64,000 nt of DNA from an uncultured Clostridia bacterium (GCA_947631855.1 CANRMX010000004.1:47415-111414); one strand, 5' to 3'; positions 15,591 to 24,067 are shown, counted from the first letter of the stretch. A program made the numbers and translations. Notes: generated by a model not told the origin, from the letters alone.

Positions 15591-16655
15591 ATGGCTAAAA
15601 TCATCGGCAGACCCGCCCTGGCGAATATGCCCTGGCAGGACAAGCCCGCAGGCTGCACCAAGCCCGTGTGGCGGTACGATCAGAACCCCATCATCCCGCG
15701 GGACGCCATCCCCACCAGCAACAGCATCTTCAACTCCGCTGTGGTGGTCTTTGGCGACGCCTATGCGGGCGTCTTCCGCTGCGACAACCGCGGCGTGGAA
15801 ATGGATATCTTCGCCGGCTTCTCCCAGGACGGCATCCATTGGGAGATCAACCACGACCCCATCGTCTTTGAGCCCGCTCCCGGCTGCGACCCCTGCGTCA
15901 CCCGCAAGGAGTATCGCTACGATCCCCGGGTGTGCTTCATCGAGGACCGGTACTACATCACCTGGTGCAACGGCTTCCACGGCCCCACCATCGGCGTAGG
16001 GTATACCTTCGATTTCAAGACCTTCTACCAGCTGGAAAACGCTTTCCTGCCCTATAACCGCAACGGCGTGCTCTTCCCCCGGAAGATCGGCGGCAACTTC
16101 GCCATGGTCAGCCGGCCCAGCGACACCGGCCACACCCCCTTCGGCGATATCTTCTACAGCGAATCTCCCGACCTCACCTTCTGGGGCAAGCACCGCTATG
16201 TCTTCGGCACCGCCAACGGCTGGCAGTCCAAGAAAGTGGGCCCCGGCCCCACCCCCATCGAGACCGACGAGGGGTGGCTGATGATCTACCACGGCGTGCT
16301 CAATTCCTGCAACGGCTTCGTCTATCGCTTCGGCGTGGCCCTGCTGGACATCGACAAGCCCTGGATCGTCAAGGAGCGGGGCAGCTTCTATGTCTTCGGG
16401 CCCGAGGTGGACTATGAGCTCACCGGCGACGTGCCCAACGTCACCTTCCCCTGCGCCACCCTCACCGACCCCGAGACCGGCCGCATCGTCATCTACTACG
16501 GCGCGGCGGATACCGTCACCGGCCTGGCCTTCACCACCGTGGACGAGCTGCTCTCCTATATGCGGAAGTATCCCTTCCCCACCACCGGAGAACAGGCCGC
16601 GGAGTACGGCTATAAGCACATGAACCAGCAGTGGGATTGGAAGTTTGACAAATAG
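15591..16655 (+). CDS. Glycoside hydrolase family 130 beta-mannoside phosphorylase-like protein
   Basis: A 354-residue five-bladed beta-propeller enzyme of GH130. Members phosphorolyse beta-1,4- or 1,2-linked mannosides, giving mannose 1-phosphate. Family-typical pieces are NPIIPRDAIPTSNSIFNSAV near residue 26, AGVFRCDNRGVEMD, EYRYDPRVCFIEDRYYITW, and KVGPGPTPIETDEGWLMIYHG near 217. No signal peptide, so a cytoplasmic enzyme acting on imported oligosaccharides. GAGGAG precedes the ATG. Subfamily (mannosylglucose versus mannooligosaccharide phosphorylase) cannot be decided. Its stop codon is overlapped by a copy of an intergenic repeat (16654-16673). Confidence 0.88.
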   Translation: MAKIIGRPALANMPWQDKPAGCTKPVWRYDQNPIIPRDAIPTSNSIFNSAVVVFGDAYAGVFRCDNRGVEMDIFAGFSQDGIHWEINHDPIVFEPAPGCDPCVTRKEYRYDPRVCFIEDRYYITWCNGFHGPTIGVGYTFDFKTFYQLENAFLPYNRNGVLFPRKIGGNFAMVSRPSDTGHTPFGDIFYSESPDLTFWGKHRYVFGTANGWQSKKVGPGPTPIETDEGWLMIYHGVLNSCNGFVYRFGVALLDIDKPWIVKERGSFYVFGPEVDYELTGDVPNVTFPCATLTDPETGRIVIYYGAADTVTGLAFTTVDELLSYMRKYPFPTTGEQAAEYGYKHMNQQWDWKFDK

Positions 16656-17011
16656 CAACGTGACGTTGCATCCAAGTCGCAGGCTCCGTTCGCTTCGCTC
16701 ACTTGCCGCGCAATAGGAACAGCTTTTCCGGTCGCGCCCGATAGCGGCCTGAGACCGCTTTCGATTCGCGTGACGTGCGCCCTGTGGCGCACTCGTGGGT
16801 GCTGGAAACGGCTTTACAGGTCGCGGAATTCACTGCGTGCTTGACGCGAGTGCGCTTCGCTTGCACGACACAATCCTAAGCCGTAATACGTAAGTGTATC
16901 AAGCGGGAGGCGCCGGGTTAAACTTGGTGGCCTGAACCCGCACACAACTGACCGCAAGGCATATTTCAGTGCCTCCCTGCCTTCGGCAGGGAGGCACTTA
17001 TCTCAGTTCGG

Positions 17012-17160
17012 TCAAGCCAAGTGCATGCAGCCTCAGGCAGCCCCGCCGCAGGCGGGGGATATAACAGCAAAGTCCGGCCAAGCCAAGTGCACGCAGCCTC
17101 AGGCTGCCCCGCCGCAGGCGGGGGATATAACAGCAAAGTTCGGCCAAGCCAAGCAAAGTT
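17012..17160 (+). repeat. 66-bp tandem repeats
   Basis: AGCCAAGTGC(A)(T/C)GCAGCCTCAGG starts at 17015 and 17081, and a third partial copy at 17147. Each unit ends with a CCCCGCCGCAGGCGGGG hairpin followed by GATATAACAGCAAAGT. A fourth diverged unit appears after 17200. Confidence 0.8.
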
Positions 17161-17265
17161 CTTTTTGCCTGCTTTTTCTTTCGTGGTGTAATATAATATA
17201 TCCCCCCGCCTACGGCGGGGGGATATAACAGAAAAGTCCGGCCAAGCCAAGTGAAGTTCTTTTTG

Positions 17266-17293
17266 CCTGCTTTTTCTTTCAAGAAAAAGCAGG
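17266..17293 (+). promoter_or_regulatory. Perfect inverted repeat just before the GH101-like ribosome site
   Basis: CCTGCTTTTTCTT (17266-17278) and its exact complement (17281-17293) flank TC. The ribosome site AAGGGAGAAGG follows directly. A 13-bp hairpin here may affect translation or be a terminator for transcription from upstream; it lacks a T-run. Confidence 0.5.
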
Positions 17294-17309
17294 AGAAGGG
17301 AGAAGGAAA

Positions 17310-19436
17310 ATGTTTACGATCAAAACGCCCCAATTCGAGGCGGGGCTGTCCCAGCGGCCGGGGGTGGAGATCCTTCGGCGGAGAAAGGAGGGCACGGCCC
17401 TGCTGGGCAATCCGGCGGGAGAGCCCAACGTGTGGACGCTCTACGACCGGGAGACCGGGGAAGTGCTCACCGTTTCAGACGGGGACGGGGCGGTGGACTA
17501 CGCCTGCACGCCCCTTGCAAACGGCCTGCTGTGGCGGTGCACCCTCTCCCTGCGGGGCGAGACGGTGGGCGCGGACCTGCGGGTGGAAGCACAGGGCGAC
17601 GGCCTGAGGTTTAGCTGGGAGAATTTCCGGGAGGGCGACCGGGTGGTGCTGGTCTCCCTGCGGCTGGGGGGCCTTGCGGGCATCTCCGCCGAGGACAAAA
17701 ACGCCCGGATGGCCCTGCCCTCCCACGGCGGCAGGCTCATCGACCCGGGCCGGTGCGGGCCCGGGAAGACCGATCACCGGTACAATTGGATTTTGGATTC
17801 CTTCGGCAGCGCGGCGGTGCTCTATACTGACCGCATGACCGCGGTGGCCCGCATCCACCGGATGGACGATCAGCTGACTTCCCAGGTTTCCGCCGGGCAC
17901 ACCGCCCAGGTGGGCGCACTGCTGCGCCACCGCTACACGGTGCAGGACCCCTCCTACCGGCGGGCAAACGGCCGGGACCCGCGCAACGTGGAGGACGCGG
18001 AGGCGCTGCCCATCGAGCAGGATTTCGCCCTGCCCGGCGCGCCCTTTGTCACGGTGGAGCTGCTGGCCCATGAACCCGTCTCCCCGGAAAGCGGCTGGGT
18101 GGTGGGGGCCAAGCACGTGCGGGATTCCCTCCCCGGCAAGCCCAGCGATTTCTACCGGGGCCGCATGGTGTACAAAATCTTCGTGGGGATGCCCAGCCGG
18201 CCCAAGGCCACCACGCTGGCGCAGATCCGTCAGATCGTCTTTGACTTTGCCAGGCGCACCGGCAACGCCGGGCAGGTGCCCTACCTGGTGGGCTTCCAGC
18301 ACCGGGGCCATGACACCGCCTACCCGGACGTGTTCACCCTCAACCCCACGCTGGAAAGCATCGAGGCGCTGGGCAAGCTCTTTGCCGATGCGCGAAGCGT
18401 CAACTGCACCCTGAGCTTCCACGACAATTTCGACGACGCCTACGCCGACAGCCCCTCCTGGTGCGCGGAGGACATCTCCCGGGACAATTCCGGGCATCTG
18501 CTGCGGGGCGGCGTGTGGAACGGCGCACAGGCCTATTGGAACAGCATGCCCTTCTATGCCCGGCACCGGGCGGCGGAGCGCATCCGCCGGACCATGGAGA
18601 CGTATCCCTTTTTGCAGGACACCTACCATCTGGACGTGCTCACCGCCTCCGTGTTCCGCATCGATTTCCGGGCCGGCAGCCCCTCCGGCCGGGAGGCCGA
18701 TCTAGCGGCGCGGCGGGAGATCGCGGCGATGTTCCGGGAGCAAGGACTGGACCTCACCAGCGAAGCCTGCGGGCTGCCCTTCGTGGGGGATTTCAGCTAT
18801 TTCTGGCACATGCAGCGGGTGCCCCGCAGCCTCTATCCCGGCGACCGGCGCATCCCCATGGTGACTTTCCTGGCCCACGGCAAGGCGGATTACGCCGGCA
18901 CCCACACCGACACGCCCCGCAATATTCTGGACGGCCTGCTCTACGGCGGCTTCTACTGCAACGACGTCACCGCCGAGACCCCCATGAAGGAACTGACCGA
19001 CGCATACTTTATGGTGCAGGCCCCGCTGGACGCCCTGCGGGACGACTTCGCCGAGGACTACTTCGAGGCGGAGGGCCGGAAGACCGTGCGGTATGCTTCC
19101 GGGGCGGAAGTCACCGTGGATTTTGAAAGCGAGGAATGCACGGTGGTGATCGGCGGGAAGACCGTGATCGAAAACGGCTGCGCGATGCTTCCCCAGCCCG
19201 ACGGCAGCGTGGTGCTCTACCGCGCCTGGGAGGAGCCCTATGAGCCCGTGCGCTGGCGCACCGGCCTCCCTGCCGGGACAGAGCTGGTGGCGGTACCCAT
19301 GGGGGTCGATCTGCCCCAGGAGCGCCTGACCGTGGACGCAGACGGCGCAGTGCCGCTGGAGCTGCCCATGGGCGTCGGCTATCGGGTGCAGATGGAAGGC
19401 AGGGCGGCCAACGCCGACAAGGAGGAAAAGGCATGA
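17310..19436 (+). CDS. Putative glycoside hydrolase, GH101/GH129-like
   Basis: A 708-residue protein without signal peptide. It has an N-terminal beta-rich region (about 1-260), a likely TIM barrel in the middle and a C-terminal beta region. Barrel segments such as VPYLVGFQHRGHDTAYPDV (about 330), LSFHDNFDDAYADSP, TYHLDVLTASVFRIDF (about 440) and LTSEACGLPFVGDFSYFWH resemble endo-alpha-N-acetylgalactosaminidase-type (GH101) and GH129 enzymes, where an Asp like that in YHLDVL is the nucleophile. These act on mucin O-glycans. The gene overlaps the sialate O-acetylesterase start (ATGA), supporting a host-glycan role. Family assignment is tentative; a DUF5696-like protein is an alternative. Confidence 0.5.
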   Translation: MFTIKTPQFEAGLSQRPGVEILRRRKEGTALLGNPAGEPNVWTLYDRETGEVLTVSDGDGAVDYACTPLANGLLWRCTLSLRGETVGADLRVEAQGDGLRFSWENFREGDRVVLVSLRLGGLAGISAEDKNARMALPSHGGRLIDPGRCGPGKTDHRYNWILDSFGSAAVLYTDRMTAVARIHRMDDQLTSQVSAGHTAQVGALLRHRYTVQDPSYRRANGRDPRNVEDAEALPIEQDFALPGAPFVTVELLAHEPVSPESGWVVGAKHVRDSLPGKPSDFYRGRMVYKIFVGMPSRPKATTLAQIRQIVFDFARRTGNAGQVPYLVGFQHRGHDTAYPDVFTLNPTLESIEALGKLFADARSVNCTLSFHDNFDDAYADSPSWCAEDISRDNSGHLLRGGVWNGAQAYWNSMPFYARHRAAERIRRTMETYPFLQDTYHLDVLTASVFRIDFRAGSPSGREADLAARREIAAMFREQGLDLTSEACGLPFVGDFSYFWHMQRVPRSLYPGDRRIPMVTFLAHGKADYAGTHTDTPRNILDGLLYGGFYCNDVTAETPMKELTDAYFMVQAPLDALRDDFAEDYFEAEGRKTVRYASGAEVTVDFESEECTVVIGGKTVIENGCAMLPQPDGSVVLYRAWEEPYEPVRWRTGLPAGTELVAVPMGVDLPQERLTVDADGAVPLELPMGVGYRVQMEGRAANADKEEKA

Positions 19437-20944
19437 ATACTTTTACGGTTTCGGAAATGTTCGGGGACCACATGGTGCTCTGCCACAGCCGGGAGAATCC
19501 CGTGTGGGGCACCGCCGCGCCCGGCGCTGTGGTGCAGATTCGGCTGGGCGAATACAGCGCGGAGACCGTCGCCGGCCCCGACGGCCGCTGGCGGACACAG
19601 ATCCAGACGCCGGGGGCCGGAGAGATCACCGAAATGGCCCTGCGCTGCGGGCAGGAGGAGATCGTCTTCCGGGACGTGGCCTGCGGCGAGGTGTGGCTGG
19701 CCGGCGGGCAATCCAACATGGAGATGCCCGTGCTGGCCGTGCACGGGGCCAAAGAGATGGCCCGGGCCGAAAGCTATCCCAACGTCCGGCTGCGGACGAT
19801 CCCCCGGCGGTGCCGGGCGGAGAAGCAATTCGGCTGGCACTTCCAGCCCATGGACGGCACCGACAGCGGCTGGCTGCTGCCCAGTGAGCAGACGGTGGCG
19901 AAATTCTCCGCCATCGGGTATGGCTTCGCTGCGGGACTGGCGGAAAAAATGAGGATGCCGGTGGGGATCATCGACATGAGCTGGGGCGGCACGGTGATCC
20001 AGGCGTGGATGCCCCAGGAGGAATTGCTGGCCCACGACGACACCCGGCGGGACGTGGAGCGCTTTCAGGCCCGGCGGGCTGCGCTGGGGGAAGAAGCGGA
20101 GCGGAGTTTCCTGCGGAATCAGGCGTCCCTGCGGGCCGTGCTGGAGCGCACCCCCGATTTCGTGGAGCGCTCTCTGGAGGACATGAAATATTACACCCGG
20201 CTGGAGCGGGAGATCGACTGGCCGCCGGAGGCCGCGGTGGGCGACCCCAACGAGCCGGGAAGCCTCTTTGCCCACATGGTGGCGGCCACGGCCCCTTATG
20301 GCATCCGCGGCGTGCTGTGGTATCAGGGCGAAAGCAACGCCCTGGTGGGCGAGGCGGGCCGGTATGCCGGGCTGTTCGCCCGGATGCGGGAGAGCTGGCA
20401 GCAGGCGTGGGGGCGGCCGCTGCCGTTCCTCACCTGCCAATTGGCCACCTTCGACCCGTTCATCTGGGGCGGCGGCTACGACTGGGTGACCCTGCGGGAG
20501 CAGCAGGCCCTGTGCGCCCGGACCATGGAGGGCGTCTCCATGGCAGTACTGGTAGACGCGGGCGAGGAGAAGGATATCCATCCCCACGAGAAGCGGGTGG
20601 TGGCCCGGCGGCTGCTGGATCTGGCGGTGCGGGACGTGTACGGCGAGCCCGTGTGGGACGTATTCCCGCCGGAGCCGGTGGGCTGCACCCGGCAGGGGGA
20701 CGTGCTGCGGGTCACCTTCACCGGGCCGGTGGAGCTGCGTCCCGGCGGCGACGGGCTGAAGATTTTGACCGACCGGGGGCTCAAGCCCTGCGAAGCAACG
20801 CTTGTGGATGACTGCACGCTGGAGATCGCCGCGCCGGATGGGCTGGGCGTGGCATACGGCCGCAGCGAGTGGTTCATCCCGTCGCTCTTTGGGCGCAACG
20901 GCGCACCGGTGGGGCCGTTTAGCAACGTGACGTTGCATCCGTGA
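19433..20944 (+). CDS. Sialate O-acetylesterase family protein
   Basis: A 503-residue SGNH-type esterase. The nucleophile serine is in GGQSNME (S94), with the block GGTVIQAW, WYQGESNA (about 300) and the Asp/His pair DAGEEKDIHPHEK (about 375-388). The N-terminal FTVSEMFGDHMVL and PVWGTAAPGAVV segments are typical of bacterial SIAE-like proteins, which remove O-acetyl groups from sialic acids or other glycans. No signal peptide was found, implying action on imported sugars. It is translationally coupled to the preceding hydrolase by an ATGA overlap. Its last residues and stop lie within an intergenic-repeat sequence (20921-20940), so the C-terminus may have been rewritten by repeat insertion. 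Confidence 0.9.
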   Translation: MNTFTVSEMFGDHMVLCHSRENPVWGTAAPGAVVQIRLGEYSAETVAGPDGRWRTQIQTPGAGEITEMALRCGQEEIVFRDVACGEVWLAGGQSNMEMPVLAVHGAKEMARAESYPNVRLRTIPRRCRAEKQFGWHFQPMDGTDSGWLLPSEQTVAKFSAIGYGFAAGLAEKMRMPVGIIDMSWGGTVIQAWMPQEELLAHDDTRRDVERFQARRAALGEEAERSFLRNQASLRAVLERTPDFVERSLEDMKYYTRLEREIDWPPEAAVGDPNEPGSLFAHMVAATAPYGIRGVLWYQGESNALVGEAGRYAGLFARMRESWQQAWGRPLPFLTCQLATFDPFIWGGGYDWVTLREQQALCARTMEGVSMAVLVDAGEEKDIHPHEKRVVARRLLDLAVRDVYGEPVWDVFPPEPVGCTRQGDVLRVTFTGPVELRPGGDGLKILTDRGLKPCEATLVDDCTLEIAAPDGLGVAYGRSEWFIPSLFGRNGAPVGPFSNVTLHP

Positions 20945-21158
20945 CGCGTTTCGCGCACGTTTGCGTGCGCTGGCGTGATGAGGAAACAGCTTGACAGGTC
21001 GCGGAATCCACTGCCTGCTGGAAACCGGTGCGCTTCGCACGCACACAACTTTCTCGGAGCCATATTACAGTGCGTCCCCGCCCTTCGGGCGGGGACGCAC
21101 TATTTATATCTTTCGGGCGGGGGGATAATTTTTGCGCTCCTGTTTCGACAGCTTTCGA
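20945..21158. repeat. Repeat region before RNA copy D
   Basis: Contains GCGCACGTTTGCGTGCGC hairpin (about 20953-20970), a GAAACAGCTTGACAGGTCGCGGAATCC element (about 20983-21050) and a CGTCCCCGCCCTTCGGGCGGGGACG hairpin (about 21080-21104). No gene seen. Confidence 0.6.
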
Positions 21159-21416
21159 TTGATTTTTCTCGGCGTTCATGGTACAATGGCCTCGCGACAT
21201 ATCCACAGAATCGAATTCTGGGATTTTTAACAAAATAGTTTTGCAAAGAAGGTGTGCGTGGTAAAAACGCACGCCTCGGTCGAGCTACCTTTCTACCCTT
21301 TTTTGCGAATTCTGTTTTGTATTAAAGTTGGTCCCGGAAAGATAGTGGATGTGTCGCAGCATAGAGACCGGCTGCGTTTTTCGGTGCGTAGGGGTTCTCT
21401 CTGCGCACTTTTTTTA
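21159..21416 (+). ncRNA. Structured RNA cassette copy D, upstream of HTH gene
   Basis: Promoter TTGATT (21159-21164), 17 bases, TACAAT (21182-21187). The closing stem is GCGACATATCCAC (21194-21206) with GTGGATGTGTCGC (21345-21357), different in sequence from copy C but in the same place. Internal hairpins include GTGCGT/ACGCAC near 21256-21275. The 3' part keeps GCAGCA and TTTTTCGGTGCG; the terminator stem is 21384-21391/21401-21408 with T8. The HTH gene follows in 14 bases. Confidence 0.7.
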
Positions 21417-21430
21417 TTGGAGGTACCGCC

Positions 21431-21637
21431 ATGATGCAGATCGTCAATGCCAGTCAACTGGTAGACCAGTTGACTGCGCTGCGCAAAGAAAAAGGCATGA
21501 GCCAGGCCCAATTGGCCGATGCCGTGGGACTGAGCCGCGCCATGATCTCTTACTTTGAAGAAAAGAAAGTCTTTCTCCGCTTCAATACCCTGCTCCGGGT
21601 GATGGAAGTGCTGGGCGTGAAAATGTATCTCAAATAG
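21431..21637 (+). CDS. Small HipB-like XRE-family HTH protein (copy 2)
   Basis: A 68-residue protein differing from the one at 10974 at only two positions (Ala15 to Thr, Gln30 to Asp). The HTH and the C-terminal LGVKMYLK strand are intact. GGAGGTACCGCC upstream is identical to copy 1. The coding sequence and terminator-to-start junction are conserved, whereas the RNA preceding it is diverged, which suggests the gene and the 3' end of the RNA travel or are maintained as a unit. No toxin gene adjoins it. Confidence 0.85.
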   Translation: MMQIVNASQLVDQLTALRKEKGMSQAQLADAVGLSRAMISYFEEKKVFLRFNTLLRVMEVLGVKMYLK

Positions 21638-21675
21638 TCGTGCCGCCCACACACAAATAGCCTCAAGCCATATAA

Positions 21676-21716
21676 CAGTGCCTCCTTCGCCGTAGGCGGA
21701 GGAGGCACTTATCTTA
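21676..21716 (+). terminator. Hairpin repeat after HTH copy 2
   Basis: AGTGCCTCC (21677-21685) pairs with GGAGGCACT (21701-21709) around an inner TCGCC/GGCGG stem; TATCTTAG follows. It is one of the intergenic palindrome family and probably ends transcription of the HTH gene. An imperfect hairpin GCAACGCTATTTGAGCG...GCGTTT follows at 21737-21770. Confidence 0.6.
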
Positions 21717-21812
21717 GTTCGGTGTAGCCAAGTGCAGCAACGCTATTTGAGCGCAGCGAAAATTGCGTTTGGCCTCAGGCTGTGGTCGAGCCACGTAAAG
21801 TTCTTTTGCTTG

Positions 21813-22511
21813 CTACATCTTCTCCCGGAAGTCTTTCAGGCGCTGGGCGTATGCACCGCGGAGGTCTTCTTCAAAAGCCAGCGGGACGTTCTGCGCACCC
21901 AGGATGTCCAGCAGCGCCCGGGTGAAATCGGGGTTGAGGAGCAGCACCGGGCCCAGCAGGTAGGTGCCGAAAAAGTTGTGGTCGCGGACGCCCTCAAAGG
22001 GGCACTTTTTGTTGAGGCCCACGCCGCGCTCCACCTGGAACAACCCCCGCACTCCTTCGCCCGGATAGGTGGTGGTGAACTGGGATTTGTACCCCATCAC
22101 CGGCGTGCCCTCAAAGCTGCCCAGAAACAGGCTGTTGTGGCGGTGCATCATGTCGCGTTTGGCAGAAAGCGGCAGTAATCCCAAACCTTCCAGTCGGGAG
22201 CCGTCCTCGTTTTCGATATACTCCCCCAGCACCTCCACCGCGTTGCCCGTGAACAGAAACGCCGTGCCGCCGTCGATCAGCGCCCGCAGGCGGCTCCTGT
22301 ACGGGCGCAGCTTCTCGATCACCTTTTCCTGGATGCGCTCACTCATGGGAGACATGCAGATCAGCGCCGGGGCGTCCTCGGCAAAGAGCGGAACGCCGTC
22401 CAGCGGGGTCTCCACAAACTCCGCCTGGGGCAGGCACTTCCGCAAATAGCGGACGTTGCCGGAATCCCCGAAAAGATTGCAGAATTCGGGGAACAGGATC
22501 TCAATCTTCAT
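21813..22511 (-). CDS. GatD-like type 1 glutamine amidotransferase homologue lacking catalytic residues
   Basis: A 232-residue protein related to GatD, the glutaminase subunit that with MurT amidates the D-glutamate of lipid II. KIEILFPEFCNLFGDSGNV and NEDGSRLEGLGLLPL fit the family. However the nucleophile-elbow position reads LFTGNAVEVLG (about 86-96), with Thr88 where active GatD has Cys in CGGYQ, and the histidine of GTYLHGP is Leu186 (GTYLLGP). It therefore should not release ammonia from glutamine. I recall Clostridia relatives with the same LFTGN and GTYxLGP pattern, so this looks like a stable non-catalytic branch. ATG 22511 has AAGGAGGAG upstream and overlaps murT by 11 bases. Confidence 0.8.
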   Translation of the reverse strand: MKIEILFPEFCNLFGDSGNVRYLRKCLPQAEFVETPLDGVPLFAEDAPALICMSPMSERIQEKVIEKLRPYRSRLRALIDGGTAFLFTGNAVEVLGEYIENEDGSRLEGLGLLPLSAKRDMMHRHNSLFLGSFEGTPVMGYKSQFTTTYPGEGVRGLFQVERGVGLNKKCPFEGVRDHNFFGTYLLGPVLLLNPDFTRALLDILGAQNVPLAFEEDLRGAYAQRLKDFREKM

Positions 22512-23901
22512 GGGCGGTCTCCTCCTTGGGCGGCAGCGCCTTGAGGCGCTCCCGAATCTGATCGCGCACACCGTTTGCAAAACGGATGTTGAATACATCG
22601 TACAAGATGAACACCGTGTCCACGCCATCCGTGGGGGTGAGCTCCACCGCCCGGCCCGTGTCGCCGGAATGGGCGATCTTCTCCCGGGGCACGCCGGCCA
22701 TCAGCAGCCGGAGGAAAACATCCCAGTGCCGGGCGCCGGCCACGGTGATGGAGGCGATATTCTCGTCGTTCAGGAACTCGAAATCGGTGTCGTACAGCCA
22801 GGGCGTGCTCTCCACCGAGTGGGTGGCGTCGTAAAAATCGTCCAGGAACAGCAGTACGGATTTTTTGCCGGGATAGTCTCTGGCGTTCTCAAAGGCCCGG
22901 GAACAGGCGATGGGATTCTGCCCCTTGGCCAGGTGCATCACCAGGCTGCGGCCGTTGACTTTTTCCTCATTGAAGCGGGTCTCGCTGACGGCCAGCTTGT
23001 CCATGGCGGCGGCCAGCTTTTCCGCCGGCAGGCCGAATTCGCTGAGCAGCGCCACGGCGGCCAGGGAATTGTACACATTGATGGTGCTGCTGTTGGGCAG
23101 GGGCAATTCCCGCTCCACACCGGCCAGTTCCACCCGCATGGTGCGGCGGGCGGGATCGGTGAAAATCACCCGGTATTTGGGCGATGGGGAGGCGAATCCG
23201 CAGGCAGGGCAGTGGGCCCGGCCGATGTGGTGATAGCGGACGAAATCCCAGGTGAGCTTCCCGCCGCACTGGGGACAGACCCGCACGTCCTGCACGATGT
23301 TCCGGCAGGTATCGCCGTCGTCGGGCTGGCGGTCGATGCCGAAATAGACCCGGGGATTTTCCGGCCTGATCCCGGCGCAGAGCAGGTCGTCGGCGTTGAG
23401 GATCAGCCGGGTGGAATCGGGAATGTAGCGGTTCAAAATGTCCAGAATGAACTCCACATGGGCGTTGCGCTTGTAGGAATCCCGGAAGATGTTGGTGATG
23501 AGCAGGATATCCGGCCGCAGATAGGGCAGGATCCGAGGCGCGCTGCGCTCGTCCAGCTCGAACACCGCCAGATCTTTTTTGGGCTTGCCCAGCAGCGTGG
23601 AATGGTTGATCAGCGCCGCCGCCACGCCGGTATCCACATTGGAGCCGTTGCCGTTGCAGATGAAATCGTACCCGCAGGACGCCAGCATATCCTCCACCAT
23701 GTTGGAGGTGCTGGTCTTGCCGTTGGTGCCCGTCACCCCGATCACCCGCGTGGGCCGGGGCATCCGGCCGAGAAAATCGGGACAGAGCCGGATCGCGCAG
23801 GAGCCGGGCATATTCGTGGCCTTGCGGCCCAGCAGCCGCAGCCCTGCCGCCGTGCCCTTGGCACAGAGCAGCGCCAGATAAAACCGAAGATTTTTGCGCA
23901 A
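22501..23901 (-). CDS. murT: MurT-like Mur ligase (lipid II isoglutaminyl synthase subunit type)
   Basis: A 466-residue Mur-ligase-family ATPase. The P-loop is GVTGTNGKTST (about 54-64). A zinc ribbon (CPQCGG about 209, then CPACG about 229) inserted in the central domain and a DUF1727-type C-terminal domain identify MurT. MurT activates lipid II D-Glu for amidation. TTG 23901 is the start: AAAGGGG lies 9 bases upstream and no better codon exists. It is the first gene of a two-gene unit with the GatD-like gene, overlapping it by 11 bases. Since that partner lacks glutaminase residues, the natural nitrogen donor or even the reaction is uncertain. Confidence 0.88.
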   Translation of the reverse strand: MRKNLRFYLALLCAKGTAAGLRLLGRKATNMPGSCAIRLCPDFLGRMPRPTRVIGVTGTNGKTSTSNMVEDMLASCGYDFICNGNGSNVDTGVAAALINHSTLLGKPKKDLAVFELDERSAPRILPYLRPDILLITNIFRDSYKRNAHVEFILDILNRYIPDSTRLILNADDLLCAGIRPENPRVYFGIDRQPDDGDTCRNIVQDVRVCPQCGGKLTWDFVRYHHIGRAHCPACGFASPSPKYRVIFTDPARRTMRVELAGVERELPLPNSSTINVYNSLAAVALLSEFGLPAEKLAAAMDKLAVSETRFNEEKVNGRSLVMHLAKGQNPIACSRAFENARDYPGKKSVLLFLDDFYDATHSVESTPWLYDTDFEFLNDENIASITVAGARHWDVFLRLLMAGVPREKIAHSGDTGRAVELTPTDGVDTVFILYDVFNIRFANGVRDQIRERLKALPPKEETAHED

Positions 23902-23939
23902 ATTATCTACCCCTTTGCCGTCAAATCGATTTCTTTAGA

Positions 23940-23968
23940 AGTATACCACATTTTGGCCGGATTGAAAA
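23940..23968 (-). promoter_or_regulatory. murT promoter
   Basis: Minus-strand TTTTCA (23963-23968), 17 bases, TATACT (23940-23945) with extended TG, 38 bases before the murT start. Confidence 0.55.
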
Positions 23969-23997
23969 GTCCGGCAGAGAATTTCTTTCGGCGGCTC

Positions 23998-24026
23998 TTG
24001 ACCCGGGCCGTTATTTGTACTATGAT
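23998..24026 (+). promoter_or_regulatory. Promoter of the sugar isomerase gene
   Basis: TTGACC (23998-24003), 17 bases, TATGAT (24021-24026), 42 bases before the start codon and divergent from the murT promoter. Confidence 0.75.
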
Positions 24027-24067
24027 AAGCATATAGCACGATACTTTTCCATACAGGAGGTTTGTTT

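Larger units (their letters stand above)
16656..17309. repeat. Gene-free repeat region between GH130 and GH101-like genes
   Basis: No ORF supported. From left: AGCAACGTGACGTTGCATCC palindrome (16654-16673), an inverted relative of the 119-bp array unit (to about 16710), two GAAAC-GGTCGCGGAAT elements (about 16715-16870), a GTGCCTCCCTGCC hairpin (about 16968-17000), a 66-bp tandem array (17012-17160), a GC hairpin at 17201-17222 and an inverted repeat at 17266-17293. Confidence 0.65.
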
